Assembly (NCBI RefSeq): GCF_017086405.1
Contig: NZ_CP070973.1
Coordinates: 4,372,739-4,436,738 of the forward strand
From: Mycobacterium gordonae
GTDB lineage: Bacteria; Actinomycetota; Actinomycetes; Mycobacteriales; Mycobacteriaceae
Reading direction: 5' to 3'
Length of the DNA stretch: 64,000 nucleotides
The notes under the pieces are model-generated. The model ran no database searches. It was not told where the DNA came from and saw only the letters and a list, made by a program, of their open reading frames with translations. Below, in pieces: positions 54,294-63,093 of the stretch (position 1 is the first letter of the stretch; each line of letters opens with the position of its first letter). Position numbers and translations under genes: made by a program.

Positions 54294-55112
54294 TTAAGGG
54301 TTGCCCGGGCAACCACCGGTGGGCAGCCGAGCGAGGTGGGCGCGCAGCCAGGTGGCGGCTTCGTCGAGGGCACGGGTGCCGTCGTCGAAGGATCCGGACG
54401 TGGGCTCGGCCGCGATGGCGACGGCGAGCCGGCCCGAGTTGACCACGCCGAACTGGCGCACCAGATACTTGTCCGCGGGCGACGGCCCCCAGCCACCTTT
54501 GAATTGCGCGGCGGGCAGCGCTCCCATTCCCCAACTCTGTTGCGGCACAATCTGACCCATCAGGACGAAGATCGGGTCGTACCGCTTGTCGCAGAATGCT
54601 TGGGCGATGAAGCGCACCTGATCGGCGAGTGACCAGATGGTCTGGCCGAACGCGGTGAATTCCGGTCGTAGCTTTCGCGATTCGACGATCGTCGGGTCCC
54701 CGGTCTCCCGCAGGATGTCTTGCACCTTGCCCGCGGCAGTGACCGGGTCGCCGAGCTGCTGCCAAAGCGCTTCAGCCGCTGCGTTATCGGACTCGGTGAT
54801 GGTGGCTTTCAGCTGGGCGGTGACGTTGTGCTGTTGTCGGTAGGCGGCGATCGCCAGCGGCACCTTGATGGTCGACCAAGCCGGACCCTGCTGCCAGTCG
54901 CCATACATCGCCGGCGGTTCGTCGCTGCCGACGGCGGTGACAGCCAATCCCATCCTGGCGTTGAGGCGGCTGGCGAGTTGAGCGAATTCGGCGGCCAGGT
55001 CGGGGTGCTGCGCGGCCGGGGCACTGCTGGGGGATGTCATCGGTTGCCTTTGTGAAGCGGGGGCGTGCCGGTAGGTGTAGACGGCGGTTGATGTCACGAT
55101 CGCGGCCGCCAC
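54294..55112 (-). CDS. Class A beta-lactamase-like serine hydrolase, membrane-anchored
   Basis: 272 aa. GTG start; the hydrophobic N-terminus is short (AAAIVTSTAVYTY) and continues upstream, but no usable start lies before a stop codon. Active-site motifs STIK (SxxK), SDN and FKGGWG (KxG). The Glu of the omega loop is not evident, so penicillin hydrolysis is uncertain; it may bind peptidoglycan fragments. It sits between an amidase and a kinase gene. Confidence 0.8.
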   Translation of the reverse strand: MAAAIVTSTAVYTYRHAPASQRQPMTSPSSAPAAQHPDLAAEFAQLASRLNARMGLAVTAVGSDEPPAMYGDWQQGPAWSTIKVPLAIAAYRQQHNVTAQLKATITESDNAAAEALWQQLGDPVTAAGKVQDILRETGDPTIVESRKLRPEFTAFGQTIWSLADQVRFIAQAFCDKRYDPIFVLMGQIVPQQSWGMGALPAAQFKGGWGPSPADKYLVRQFGVVNSGRLAVAIAAEPTSGSFDDGTRALDEAATWLRAHLARLPTGGCPGNP

Positions 55113-55149
55113 AACCAGTGTTGCGAGGACCGCGATCGTGGAGCGGAGC

Positions 55150-55899
55150 CTAGCCCGCCTTGGCTTGCAGATAAGCGACGATCCCCTGAGTTACGGCGGA
55201 GGCGTATTTCGCTCGGCCATCGGCACTTTCGATCTGGGCGGAATCCTCGGCGTTTTTCATGTTGCCCAGCTCGACAAGCACGGCGGGGTACTGGGCCAGG
55301 TTGAGGCCGGCGAGGTCGGCACGACCATAGAGACCGTCGGAGCCGACATAGTTCGACGGCTGGAAGCCGGCGGAGATGAGGGCCGAGCGCATCGCGTTGG
55401 CCAGCTGCATCGCGCCGTTGGATTGGGCGTCGTTGAGCGGCGGGCTGGAGTAGTTGACGTGGAACCCGCGCCCGGAGGGGGGTCCGCCGTCGGCATGGAT
55501 GCTGACGATCGCGTCCGGATGCATGGCGTTGGCGCGGGCCGCGCGGTCGTCGATGCAGGGGCCCACGGAGCCGTCGTCTGGCCTGGACAACTGGGTGGTG
55601 ACGCCGAGGTTGTTCAGGTTGGCCGCGACCATATTGGTGACGTCCCAGGTGAACGCGTGCTCGGGATAGCCGTCGCCGGCCGCGGTGCCCGAGGTGTTGC
55701 ACGGCTTCGTGCCGCCCCGGCCGTTGGGCACCTGCTGGTTGATCGACGGGTCGGCAACGGCGTTGTGACCCGGGTCGAGGAAGACGCTCATGCCGGCGAT
55801 GCCGGCGGCTGACGCGGGCGGCACGGCGACCATCGCGGCCAACAGGACGGGTGCTGCGGCGGCGCATTTCAGCACGTCGCGCCTGGAAAATCGGCTCAC
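55150..55899 (-). CDS. N-acetylmuramoyl-L-alanine amidase (Ami1-like)
   Basis: 249 aa. The N-terminus FSRRDVLKCAAAAPVLLAAMVAVPPASAA has a twin-arginine motif and an AxA-type cleavage site, so Tat export is likely. Amidase_3 zinc motifs: DPGHNAVAD, YPEHAFTW (Glu), SIHADGGP (His), ELGNMKNAED (Glu). Close to Rv3717/Ami1 by eye. Cleaves the lactyl-peptide bond of peptidoglycan. First gene of the amidase-lactamase-kinase row. Confidence 0.92.
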   Translation of the reverse strand: MSRFSRRDVLKCAAAAPVLLAAMVAVPPASAAGIAGMSVFLDPGHNAVADPSINQQVPNGRGGTKPCNTSGTAAGDGYPEHAFTWDVTNMVAANLNNLGVTTQLSRPDDGSVGPCIDDRAARANAMHPDAIVSIHADGGPPSGRGFHVNYSSPPLNDAQSNGAMQLANAMRSALISAGFQPSNYVGSDGLYGRADLAGLNLAQYPAVLVELGNMKNAEDSAQIESADGRAKYASAVTQGIVAYLQAKAG

Positions 55900-56087
55900 C
55901 GCGCGATGGTAACAACCGTGGTGGGCTCAGCGCCCTTCACCTGCGCGCCCTTGGCGCGCCGAGGTTGCCACCAGGGTTGCGCGGGGAGCTCGATCACGAC
56001 CGCCACGGCAATCTCGATCGTGGGGGGGCGATCAGCTGCGTTCACCAAGCCGAGCAATTGCCTCACCGATCGTGCTATGACCAGACA

Positions 56088-56501
56088 ATGCGAATCGTCA
56101 CGCTCGCACCGATCGCGGCCGTAGCCGCCGTCGCGCTTGCAGCCACCGCGCACGCCGACCCGCGGAACTTTCGCACCCCGTCGGGAAACATCGTCTGCAC
56201 GATCAGCAACACCGGCGCCGCGTGCGATATCAACGAGTACACCTACACGCCGCCACCGCCGCCGGAGTGCGGCCAGCACATCGCCTGGGGCAACCGCTTC
56301 GTTCTGGCACCCGGCAAACCGGCCGAAATTCACTGTCACGGGGACACCCTGGGTGTGCCGGGCGAGCCGACACTGGACTACGGCCAGACCGCCTCGGCCG
56401 GCACCCTCAGCTGCACGAGCGAGCAGTCCGGAGTGAAGTGCACCGACAGCAGCAGCGGGCATTTCTTCGAGGTTTCGCGGGACTCATTCAAGCTCGGATA
56501 G
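56088..56501 (+). CDS. Small secreted DUF6636-type protein
   Basis: 137 aa from the ATG at 56088. Signal peptide: MRIVTLAPIAAVAAVALAATAHAD. The mature part opens NFRTPSGNIVCTIS, with eight cysteines, and ends GHFFEVSRDSFKLG, the pattern of a small mycobacterial secreted family. Function unknown. The divergent amidase gene is 188 bp upstream. Confidence 0.8.
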   Translation: MRIVTLAPIAAVAAVALAATAHADPRNFRTPSGNIVCTISNTGAACDINEYTYTPPPPPECGQHIAWGNRFVLAPGKPAEIHCHGDTLGVPGEPTLDYGQTASAGTLSCTSEQSGVKCTDSSSGHFFEVSRDSFKLG

Positions 56502-56634
56502 CGGCGTCATACGTCGAGATGCAGGCATTGCCAAGCCCGTCCGCAGAGGCTTTATCCCAGATTTCGTCCCCGCCCGCCGACCACTCCGCACAGGCTTTGG
56601 CGTAATCCTCTTCAAGAGATTGGTGACCCGGCAT
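56488..56634 (-). CDS. Possible 48-aa protein downstream of the DUF3558 lipoprotein gene
   Basis: ATG at 56634, stop 56490-56488. Reads MPGHQSLEEDYAKACAEWSA then GGDEIWDKASADGL, ending DAAIRA. The composition is strongly protein-like and distinct from the shadow of the + gene, which it overlaps by only 14 nt. The frame extends upstream 16 codons without a start. Possibly a fragment. No family known. Confidence 0.4.
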   Translation of the reverse strand: MPGHQSLEEDYAKACAEWSAGGDEIWDKASADGLGNACISTYDAAIRA

Positions 56635-56682
56635 GCGAATCGCTCTCGAGTAGCACCCGAGTAGGAACGCCGCGGCACGTCC

Positions 56683-57465
56683 TTATCCGATTCGCCCAAT
56701 CGCCAACTGCGCGAAACGCTTCAACGTGTCGCACGACCCGTTGCCCTGAATCACCCGCAGCAGCCGGTCGCCGCCCAGCAACACCACCAACGTGGTGGAC
56801 GGCGGCGAGGTCGTGGGGTCGTCGACACAGGCGGCCTTGCTGGCGACACCGTCGACCACCGTCCCGTGCCGGGAGTCCAGCGCGAACTGCGACGCCGCAT
56901 CGACCAGGAAGGCGCCGGTTGACTGCAGGTCCACTTCCACACCGTCGCCCATATCGCCGGGCCTGTCGTAGATGCACGCCACGTCGACCGATCCCGCCTG
57001 GTCTCCGTAGGGCTCTAGGGTCACTTGCCCACCCATCATTCCGCGGGCCTCCGTCTCACTCACCCACTCGCAGGGATGGAAAGCGGCGGGCTCCCTCGGG
57101 TCGAGGTCGGCGAGGTCCACGGTCACCGGGTCGTGGCGCCCGGTCGGTGTGGCGGCGGCCGGCGACACGGCGACGACTCGGTAGGTCTTCTCCGCGGGCT
57201 GGGCGGGGCTGTGCAGCGGGTCGTGCCCGTCCGGCGCGACGCCCCGGACGTTGTCCCAACACCCCAACGCGCCGTCCTTGGCCTGGTAGAGCAGCCGTCC
57301 GACCACATTCGGCAGCGGGCGTGGCCAGGTCTGAGAGTCGCACAGCTGCTGCACTGTCGTCGGGCCGGGTGAGGCCGGCATCATCGGGTGCGGGGCGGAC
57401 CGGTGCGCCGAACACCCCGCCGCTAGCACCGCCACGGCAATGACCACGGGCATCCACGGCTTCAC
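56683..57465 (-). CDS. DUF3558-like lipoprotein
   Basis: 260 aa. Lipoprotein signal MKPWMPVVIAVAVLAAGCSA with lipobox LAAGC at ~13-17. The mature part has DUF3558-like FHPCEWVSETEARGMMGG and VDVACIYDRPGDMGDGVEVDLQ. Exported, membrane-anchored. Divergent from the pknD-like gene over 195 bp that hold no gene. Confidence 0.82.
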   Translation of the reverse strand: MKPWMPVVIAVAVLAAGCSAHRSAPHPMMPASPGPTTVQQLCDSQTWPRPLPNVVGRLLYQAKDGALGCWDNVRGVAPDGHDPLHSPAQPAEKTYRVVAVSPAAATPTGRHDPVTVDLADLDPREPAAFHPCEWVSETEARGMMGGQVTLEPYGDQAGSVDVACIYDRPGDMGDGVEVDLQSTGAFLVDAASQFALDSRHGTVVDGVASKAACVDDPTTSPPSTTLVVLLGGDRLLRVIQGNGSCDTLKRFAQLAIGRIG

Positions 57466-57660
57466 GCCGATCAGTCAACGCGATCGGGACCGCTACCGAA
57501 CCCAAGATCACCCGAGCGTGTTTCCCGCCGGGCTGCCAAGATGGTTAACGGACGGCAAACGTGCAGCTAACCTGGCGCGACACCGGGTCCGGTGAAATGC
57601 TGTGACTGGTCACCGTCGCCCGCGTTACAGTCGGGCCAGCGGTGACAATCGTGGGAGGCG

Positions 57661-59634
57661 TTGTTGCAGGAGACCTCGTTCGGCAAGTACCGGCTCATCG
57701 AGTTGATGGGCCGGGGCGGGATGGGCGAAGTATGGCGCGCCTATGACGCCGACACCGATCGAGTCGTCGCCCTCAAAATCTTGCCGTCCGCCGTTTCCAC
57801 CGACGAGGTGTTCCAGCAGCGCTTCCGGCGCGAAGCGCACGCCACCGCGCGACTCAACAGCCCACACCTGATCCCCATCCACACCTACGGCGAGATCAAC
57901 GGGCGACTGTATGTGGACATGCGGTTGATCGAGGGTCACGACTTGCAGGCGGTCCTGAACCAGGGACCGCTGCCGCCGGCCCGGGCGGTGAGCATCATCG
58001 ACCAGGTCGCCAAAGGCCTGCACGCCGCGCACCGGGAGCGGCTGCTGCATCGCGACGTCAAGCCCTCCAACGTCTTGCTGGACCACGACGACTTCGCCTA
58101 CCTGATCGACTTCGGCATCGCGCGTGCCGCAGACGACCTGTCCCTGACGGCGACCGGCAACTTCATCGGGACCTACCACTACATGGCCCCCGAACGGTTC
58201 ACCACGGCGACCGTGGACTCCCGCTCGGACATCTACTCCCTGGCCTGTGTGCTCTATGAGTGCCTGACGGCACAGTCGCCGTTTCCGGGCGACACGTTGC
58301 AGGAGCAGATCACCGGCCACCGCAGTGCGCCCCCGCCACGACCGTCGAACACCAATCCCGACATTCCTGCCAGCCTCGACATGGTCATCGCACGCGGTAT
58401 GGCCAAGAACCCCGGCGACCGGTACGACACCGCCCTGGAGCTCGCGCGCGACGCCCACAACGCGCTCACCGCGACCACAGTGACGCCGACCATCAGGATG
58501 CAGCCGGCTACGGCCGCGTACACCAATCCGCTGACCCGCCCCGACACCAGCTGGCGACAACCCCCGCAACCGCCTCCTCCGCCGCGCAATCCGCCGCCTG
58601 TGCCCCGGTCGCCGTCACCTCCGCCGCGGTCGCCGTCACCTCCGCCGCGGTCGCCGTCACCTCCGCCGCCCCCGCAGAACATCCACCCGACGATGGCGCG
58701 ACCGGTGCCGGCTGCGATCTCGATTCCCAAGCCCGACTCCCCGCGGCCGGCCCCGACGCCGCCACCGCCACCTCGCCGTCCGTGGTGGCGCAGCAAGGCC
58801 GTCGCCGCGGGCGCTGTCGTCGCCGTGATCGTCACCGTGGTAGCAGTCGTCTTGCTCGGCACCTCGGGGTCGAAGAGCGAGTACGAACAGGTGACGCTGC
58901 CGTTCACCGGACTGCGTGACCCGCAGGGCCTGTCGGTGGATATCGGTGGAACCGTGTACATCGCTGATACCGAACACAATCGGATCTTGGCGCTGTTCGC
59001 CGGCACCACCGAACCCCACACGCTGCCGTTCGACGGCCTGAACCTGCCGACCGGTGTGACCGCGGACAACACCGGCACCGTGTATGTCAACGACGCCGGC
59101 AACAAGCGGGTCCTGGTCTTGCGTCCGGGGGCCCAGACCCAAGAGGTGCTGCCGTTCACCGATCTGGAGAATCCGACGGGGCTGACCGTCGACAGCAGCC
59201 GGACCGTCTACGTTGCCGACACCGGCAAGAACCACGTGGTGGCTCTCGCCGCCAATTCCAACACGATCACCGAAGTGCCGTTCAACGGTCTGAACAATCC
59301 GACGGGTCTGGTGGTGACGGGCAACGGAACCGTCTATGTGGCCGACGGCGGCAACAACCGCGTCCTGGTCCTGCCGGTGGACACCAAAAAGCAAGCAACA
59401 CTGCCGTTTACGGGCCTCAAGCAACCCGGCGGTCTCACCCTCGACTCCCAGGGCAACGTCTACCTCAACGACACCGGCCACAATCGGACGCTGAAGCTCG
59501 CGGCGGGCTCCTCGACACAGGAAGAGTTGCCCTTCACCGGCCTCGACTACCCCTGGGGGTTGGCCGTCGACAACAGCGGCACCGTCTACGTCGGCGGGCG
59601 TAACGACAAGATCGTCGCGCTGCGGCACAAGTAG
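57661..59634 (+). CDS. pknD: PknD-like Ser/Thr protein kinase with extracellular NHL propeller
   Basis: 657 aa, TTG start (a second TTG follows directly). Kinase ~5-270: GRGGMGEVWRA, ALKIL, HRDVKPSN, DFGIAR, APERF. The linker contains three copies of RSPSPPP encoded by tandem DNA repeats (58611-58660). Membrane helix ~VVAVIVTVVAVVLL (398-411). The C-terminus is a six-bladed NHL propeller with repeats of LPFTGL...PTGLTVD...VYVADTGKN. Architecture matches M. tuberculosis PknD (Rv0931c), but genome position differs, so paralogy is possible. Confidence 0.9.
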   Translation: MLQETSFGKYRLIELMGRGGMGEVWRAYDADTDRVVALKILPSAVSTDEVFQQRFRREAHATARLNSPHLIPIHTYGEINGRLYVDMRLIEGHDLQAVLNQGPLPPARAVSIIDQVAKGLHAAHRERLLHRDVKPSNVLLDHDDFAYLIDFGIARAADDLSLTATGNFIGTYHYMAPERFTTATVDSRSDIYSLACVLYECLTAQSPFPGDTLQEQITGHRSAPPPRPSNTNPDIPASLDMVIARGMAKNPGDRYDTALELARDAHNALTATTVTPTIRMQPATAAYTNPLTRPDTSWRQPPQPPPPPRNPPPVPRSPSPPPRSPSPPPRSPSPPPPPQNIHPTMARPVPAAISIPKPDSPRPAPTPPPPPRRPWWRSKAVAAGAVVAVIVTVVAVVLLGTSGSKSEYEQVTLPFTGLRDPQGLSVDIGGTVYIADTEHNRILALFAGTTEPHTLPFDGLNLPTGVTADNTGTVYVNDAGNKRVLVLRPGAQTQEVLPFTDLENPTGLTVDSSRTVYVADTGKNHVVALAANSNTITEVPFNGLNNPTGLVVTGNGTVYVADGGNNRVLVLPVDTKKQATLPFTGLKQPGGLTLDSQGNVYLNDTGHNRTLKLAAGSSTQEELPFTGLDYPWGLAVDNSGTVYVGGRNDKIVALRHK

Positions 59635-59690
59635 ATTGGCTCAGCCGCCGAACCTGGCCGCCGATACGGTTCGAGGAACAGCCGCCGAAC

Positions 59691-60251
59691 TCAGCTGGCT
59701 TTGCGGGCGAGCTTGTTGCCGAGTCCGGACACGATCTGGCTGGGACGCTGCTGCTCACCCTGCTGGGCGCTTAAGAGAATGATCGTCCCAGTGAGGACGG
59801 GAAGCACCCACTGCATGTACCGCAACTGCTTCTGCGCTGAGGCGACGTCATCCGGGGTCGACGAGGTTGGCTCGGTGGCCCCGGCAACGGGATGGCCCTG
59901 TCCCTCAGCGGCCTTCGCGCCGAGCGCACCGCTGTAGGCGGTAGCTCCCAGCGCGGCACCGGTGAGGGCGAGCTTGGCCGCGGTGTTGGAGGTGACCCCA
60001 CTCTGGTACTTGGCTCGCTTGCGGTTGTTGTAGAGGATGGCGCCGCCACCGAGCAGGTGCGCGCCGATGGCCGCGGCATTGACCGGGGCCCACTTCGCCC
60101 ATCCCGTGGCCGATACGCGGGCACGGTCCTGCGGGTCGCGAACAGCGGCACTCGCCCCGTTCAGTCCGACAGCTCCCATGACCGAACCGCCGAACCAGGC
60201 GGCAGCACCGAGGTCGTGGAGCGAACGAATCACTGTGTTGCGTGAAGACAT
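59691..60251 (-). CDS. Conserved actinobacterial membrane protein
   Basis: 186 aa. Starts MSSRNTVIRSLHDLGAAAWF, with helices around 14-32, 56-78, 92-112 and VLPVLTGTIILLSAQ (~150-164). A conserved pattern RARVSATGWAKWAPVNAAAIGAHLLGG suggests a known hypothetical family of four-helix proteins. Function unknown. ATG at 60251 with GGAAGGAC just upstream. Confidence 0.75.
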   Translation of the reverse strand: MSSRNTVIRSLHDLGAAAWFGGSVMGAVGLNGASAAVRDPQDRARVSATGWAKWAPVNAAAIGAHLLGGGAILYNNRKRAKYQSGVTSNTAAKLALTGAALGATAYSGALGAKAAEGQGHPVAGATEPTSSTPDDVASAQKQLRYMQWVLPVLTGTIILLSAQQGEQQRPSQIVSGLGNKLARKAS

Positions 60252-60507
60252 GTATGTCCTTCCATTGGGTGGAGGTCGTCGCGATGGACGCGCGCCCCGC
60301 TTAACTCGGGATTCACGGTTTGGGTGGTTTGAAACACTTGGGGGCCCCCGAATCGTTTCTGGCGGAAAGTTTGTCGGGCAATCAGCCTCGGCTCGACTCG
60401 GATTCGCTTGGTGCCCGGCAGCTTCGCATCCGGACGCGCCGCCACCGGGTCAGACATCCGACCGACGCGTTCCGGCAAACGCCTGCCGGGCGTCGGACCC
60501 CCGTCGC

Positions 60508-60536
60508 ATGCTGCCGACAGGGATTTGAGGCAGCAT
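60508..60536. repeat. Inverted repeat ATGCTGCC-N13-GGCAGCAT
   Basis: 8-bp perfect stem with a 13-nt loop, ending 4 nt before the GTG of the truncated gene at 60541. Could hide the ribosome-binding region or be an operator. The rest of 60252-60507 shows nothing supported. Confidence 0.35.
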
Positions 60537-60540
60537 TGCC

Positions 60541-60800
60541 GTGAAGTCACTGATCGGTGAAACCTTCGGCAACCTCGACAGCTCCGTTGTCGCGACGGAC
60601 GCCGCCGACAAATGGGTTGCGCAGCTCAGTTCCAAGCGCCCCGGCATCCCCGACAACGGCGTGGTGTGGGACAACGCGACGACGCTGCAGGAGCACCTTC
60701 AGTTGCGCACGTTGTACAACGCCAAGCTGTTGTGGTCGGGCGACTGGTCGACGTTCTCCGAGCCAATTATTGGGCGACGATCGCGGAAATCTCAGTTTCC
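60541..60800 (+). pseudogene. N-terminal fragment of a mycobacterial conserved protein
   Basis: GTG start, MKSLIGETFGNLDSSVVATD, then ATTLQEHLQLRTLYNAKLLW and GDWSTFSEP. After ~60765 the matching continuation is in another frame (NYWATIAEISVSKPS) and is lost where the DUF429 gene begins on the other strand. So it is frameshifted and truncated. The wording resembles a conserved hypothetical family that I recall as continuing NYWVTIAGVTF. No function. Confidence 0.55.
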
Positions 60801-61853
60801 AAGCCGAGCCACAAGGTTGCTCAACTCCAGATGCGCCTCTGCCAGCCGGTCCGCAACGCAACCGAAACTCATTGCATCACTTGATATACGGGGTGAGCTG
60901 AACCCTGCATCCAGCACGCCCTCCATGATCGACCAGGTCTCGCGACAGGCAGACAACTGGCTGCGGCACCTGTCGATCTCGTCGGATAGGTGGCCGCCAG
61001 GGCCGCCACCAGACGACGACGCACCGCCCGAAATGCCGCCGAAGGATGCCGGATCCGGCGGCCCGGTAGGCACCTGAGTCGATGTCGTTCGAACTGGCAC
61101 TAGCTGCGACGGGAGCGTGGGCGTAGCGATGTAGCCATTGGCGGGATAGTCTCCATAGATTGTGATCTCGGCGCGTCGATGCGCGAACATCATTGCGACA
61201 TAGGCACATAGCACCGCGTCAACCGAGTCCTCCACTAGATTCAACTGGAAAGGTCGAGATGCGTGCTCGACATCACGCCGCACTCGTTGCCAGCCGGGGT
61301 GGGCCTTGACTTGGAGCGGCAGCGAAGCCTCATCCAGCCCTTCGATCAAGCCGAGCAGTCTGAGCATCTCCGCTTTGCGATGAGACGTCCGCTCTCGAGG
61401 CGAATCACCGAGTCCGCGCTTGTACTTCAACGTACATGTGAGTCCGAATAGTGAGATCGTCGCGGGATGCGGGTACACCTCGATCGCACGTCGTGGTTGA
61501 GTAGATTGCGGGTCGATATCGAGGCCCAATTTTTCTGCGAGCACTTCGCCGCGTGGCGGGTCGAACAGTCCCAACGCCTGCATCCGAAAGGCTGGCCGCG
61601 CCCCGGCCTGGAAGGCGCCGAAGTCACGGTAGAGAGCCTTTTCGGCTGGACGTGAACCGGTTTCGTTGGCGACCCGCAGCGGAGCGTCGATCCCCACCAC
61701 GCAATCACCGGCCAGATAGGGAGAAAGCTTCTCCTCTATGTCGTCGTCACTCAACGCTGCGCCGATGTCTCGCAGTACGCCGGCTGCGTCGATGACCGCA
61801 AAACCGGTCGTATTTCTAGAAACCCAAGCTAGATCGAGTCCGAGGAAGAACAC
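60792..61853 (-). CDS. DUF429 protein (RNase H-like predicted nuclease)
   Basis: 353 aa. N-terminal DUF429 core: FLGLDLAWVSRNTTGFAVID (first Asp strand), VVGIDAPLRV, RAIEVYPHPATISLFG and VEDSVDAVLCAYVAMMFAHRR, the acidic-strand order of RNase H folds. The last ~85 residues are a Gly/Ser-rich linker and a helical tail not typical of the family. Codon use is more AT-rich than nearby genes. It truncates a neighbour and lies among fragments, suggesting transfer. Role unknown. Confidence 0.82.
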   Translation of the reverse strand: MFFLGLDLAWVSRNTTGFAVIDAAGVLRDIGAALSDDDIEEKLSPYLAGDCVVGIDAPLRVANETGSRPAEKALYRDFGAFQAGARPAFRMQALGLFDPPRGEVLAEKLGLDIDPQSTQPRRAIEVYPHPATISLFGLTCTLKYKRGLGDSPRERTSHRKAEMLRLLGLIEGLDEASLPLQVKAHPGWQRVRRDVEHASRPFQLNLVEDSVDAVLCAYVAMMFAHRRAEITIYGDYPANGYIATPTLPSQLVPVRTTSTQVPTGPPDPASFGGISGGASSSGGGPGGHLSDEIDRCRSQLSACRETWSIMEGVLDAGFSSPRISSDAMSFGCVADRLAEAHLELSNLVARLGN

Positions 61854-61862
61854 TCATCGAGA

Positions 61863-62222
61863 GTGCCTGACGAGCGGACGCAACACAATCTCGCGTCGTG
61901 CAGGATTTCCTTGGCGTCAACAACGACGTGCGTTGTTGTCACATCTCGGGATCAGCCCGTCCTTTGCACCGCTTGCGCAGCCGACTACCGCGCCCTGTCC
62001 CTGGATGTGGGACTTCCAGATACCGTCGACTTGCTGAACCAGCATGATCTGGCCAATTACGCGTATCCGCTCGTCAGTCACCTCGCGAAGATCGGCCTCG
62101 GCGATTCAGCACCGTCGGGGTGCACGAAGCGGCACGCTGAATCTTCGCTCTTGAGCAGCTCGAGGGGCAGAACCGCTTCCCAGCCAAATCATCGAGGAAG
62201 GCCGGTGGCTGAGCGTGCGTAA
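61863..62222 (+). CDS. Uncertain ORF, 119 aa
   Basis: The central part looks protein-like (CVVVTSRDQPVLCTACAADY and LPDTVDLLNQHDLANYAYPL, with a CxxC), while the last 30 residues are low-complexity. It starts 10 bp from the divergent DUF429 gene. No family recognised; it could be a remnant. Confidence 0.3.
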   Translation: MPDERTQHNLASCRISLASTTTCVVVTSRDQPVLCTACAADYRALSLDVGLPDTVDLLNQHDLANYAYPLVSHLAKIGLGDSAPSGCTKRHAESSLLSSSRGRTASQPNHRGRPVAERA

Positions 62223-62540
62223 AACGGCATCCACGTCGACGACCGTCTTCACGAAACAGATTTCCTCACACCTCGAGGGGAAGGTGTCCGAACGCGACGA
62301 GGGTGCAGTGGCCCTCGAATTGTGCTTCGCGGTTGGCCCCCATCGGAACTGGGTGAATCCATGGAAGGCAACGATCGACTCGCTCGATTGGTGCTTGGAA
62401 GGACCTGCGAGGCTCGCCGATGGCAGCCTAGGGACGGCCGGATTGTTGATCCCGGACTGCATTGCGCGGTCAGCTCCGACCGGGGCAACGACGTCCGGAT
62501 CGCATCAACGCCGCTATCAGAATTCACGGGGTCCGACGTT
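62215..62540 (+). pseudogene. Frameshifted conserved hypothetical gene
   Basis: GTG at 62215 opens VALELCFAVGPHRNWVNPWK ATIDSLD. At ~62375 the likely continuation changes frame to LVLGRTCEARRWQPRDGRIV then DPGLHCAVSSDRGNDVRIA. Both halves look like one conserved protein, so it is probably inactivated by a frameshift. Family not identified. Confidence 0.45.
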
Positions 62541-62576
62541 GGGCACCGAGGGAAGCGGCAGCCCGCTCGGTCAGAG

Positions 62577-62843
62577 CTACATGCGCTTCACCCGGCTGAT
62601 CACGATGTCATGGCTCGAACAGAGTCGGCACGTCAGCGGCCGGATCCTCAAGCGCAGCTTCGACATCCGTAATGCCTTGCTGCAGAACGGGTATCGGCAG
62701 CCGCACGACAGGGTGATCCACCAGTCCGCGGCATGGTCCGCCTCGTCGCAGAACTTCCGGCAGATGCATGGGATCTCGGTATCGAAATCCAGCGCCGACA
62801 GGACATCGAACTCCGGCAGCAGTAGGCACTCCCCGACCATCAC
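62577..62843 (-). CDS. Small Cys-rich (zinc-binding-like) protein
   Basis: 88 aa. LPEFDVLSALDFDTEIPCIC then CDEADHAADWWITLSCGCRY, FCSKAL and LTCRLCSSHDIV give a C-x-C / C / C-x-C / C / CxxC pattern suited to two zinc sites. Composition supports coding. Resembles short mycobacterial zinc-ribbon proteins of unknown function. Convergent with the frameshifted gene. 62844-63093 upstream shows only promoter-type sequence for the PE_PGRS gene. Confidence 0.55.
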   Translation of the reverse strand: MMVGECLLLPEFDVLSALDFDTEIPCICRKFCDEADHAADWWITLSCGCRYPFCSKALRMSKLRLRIRPLTCRLCSSHDIVISRVKRM

Positions 62844-63093
62844 GGACTGAAGGGTAAACCTCTAGTTGAGAGTTTTCGGTTAGGCGCGCGCGGGAGCGGA
62901 CGCGCGCCCTTCCGACAGACCATGCATGCGGGTTCGGGCACATGCACCGCCGACACTGCAGTCGTCTCAGCGCCAAAAGTACCGAATTACAGGCGCCGAG
63001 AATTGGCGAACTCTTCCACCAACGGTGGTTCACATCCCCGCGTTTCTGAAATACATTTAGCCGTTCGATTCGCCCCAATGATGGGAGCCGCTG

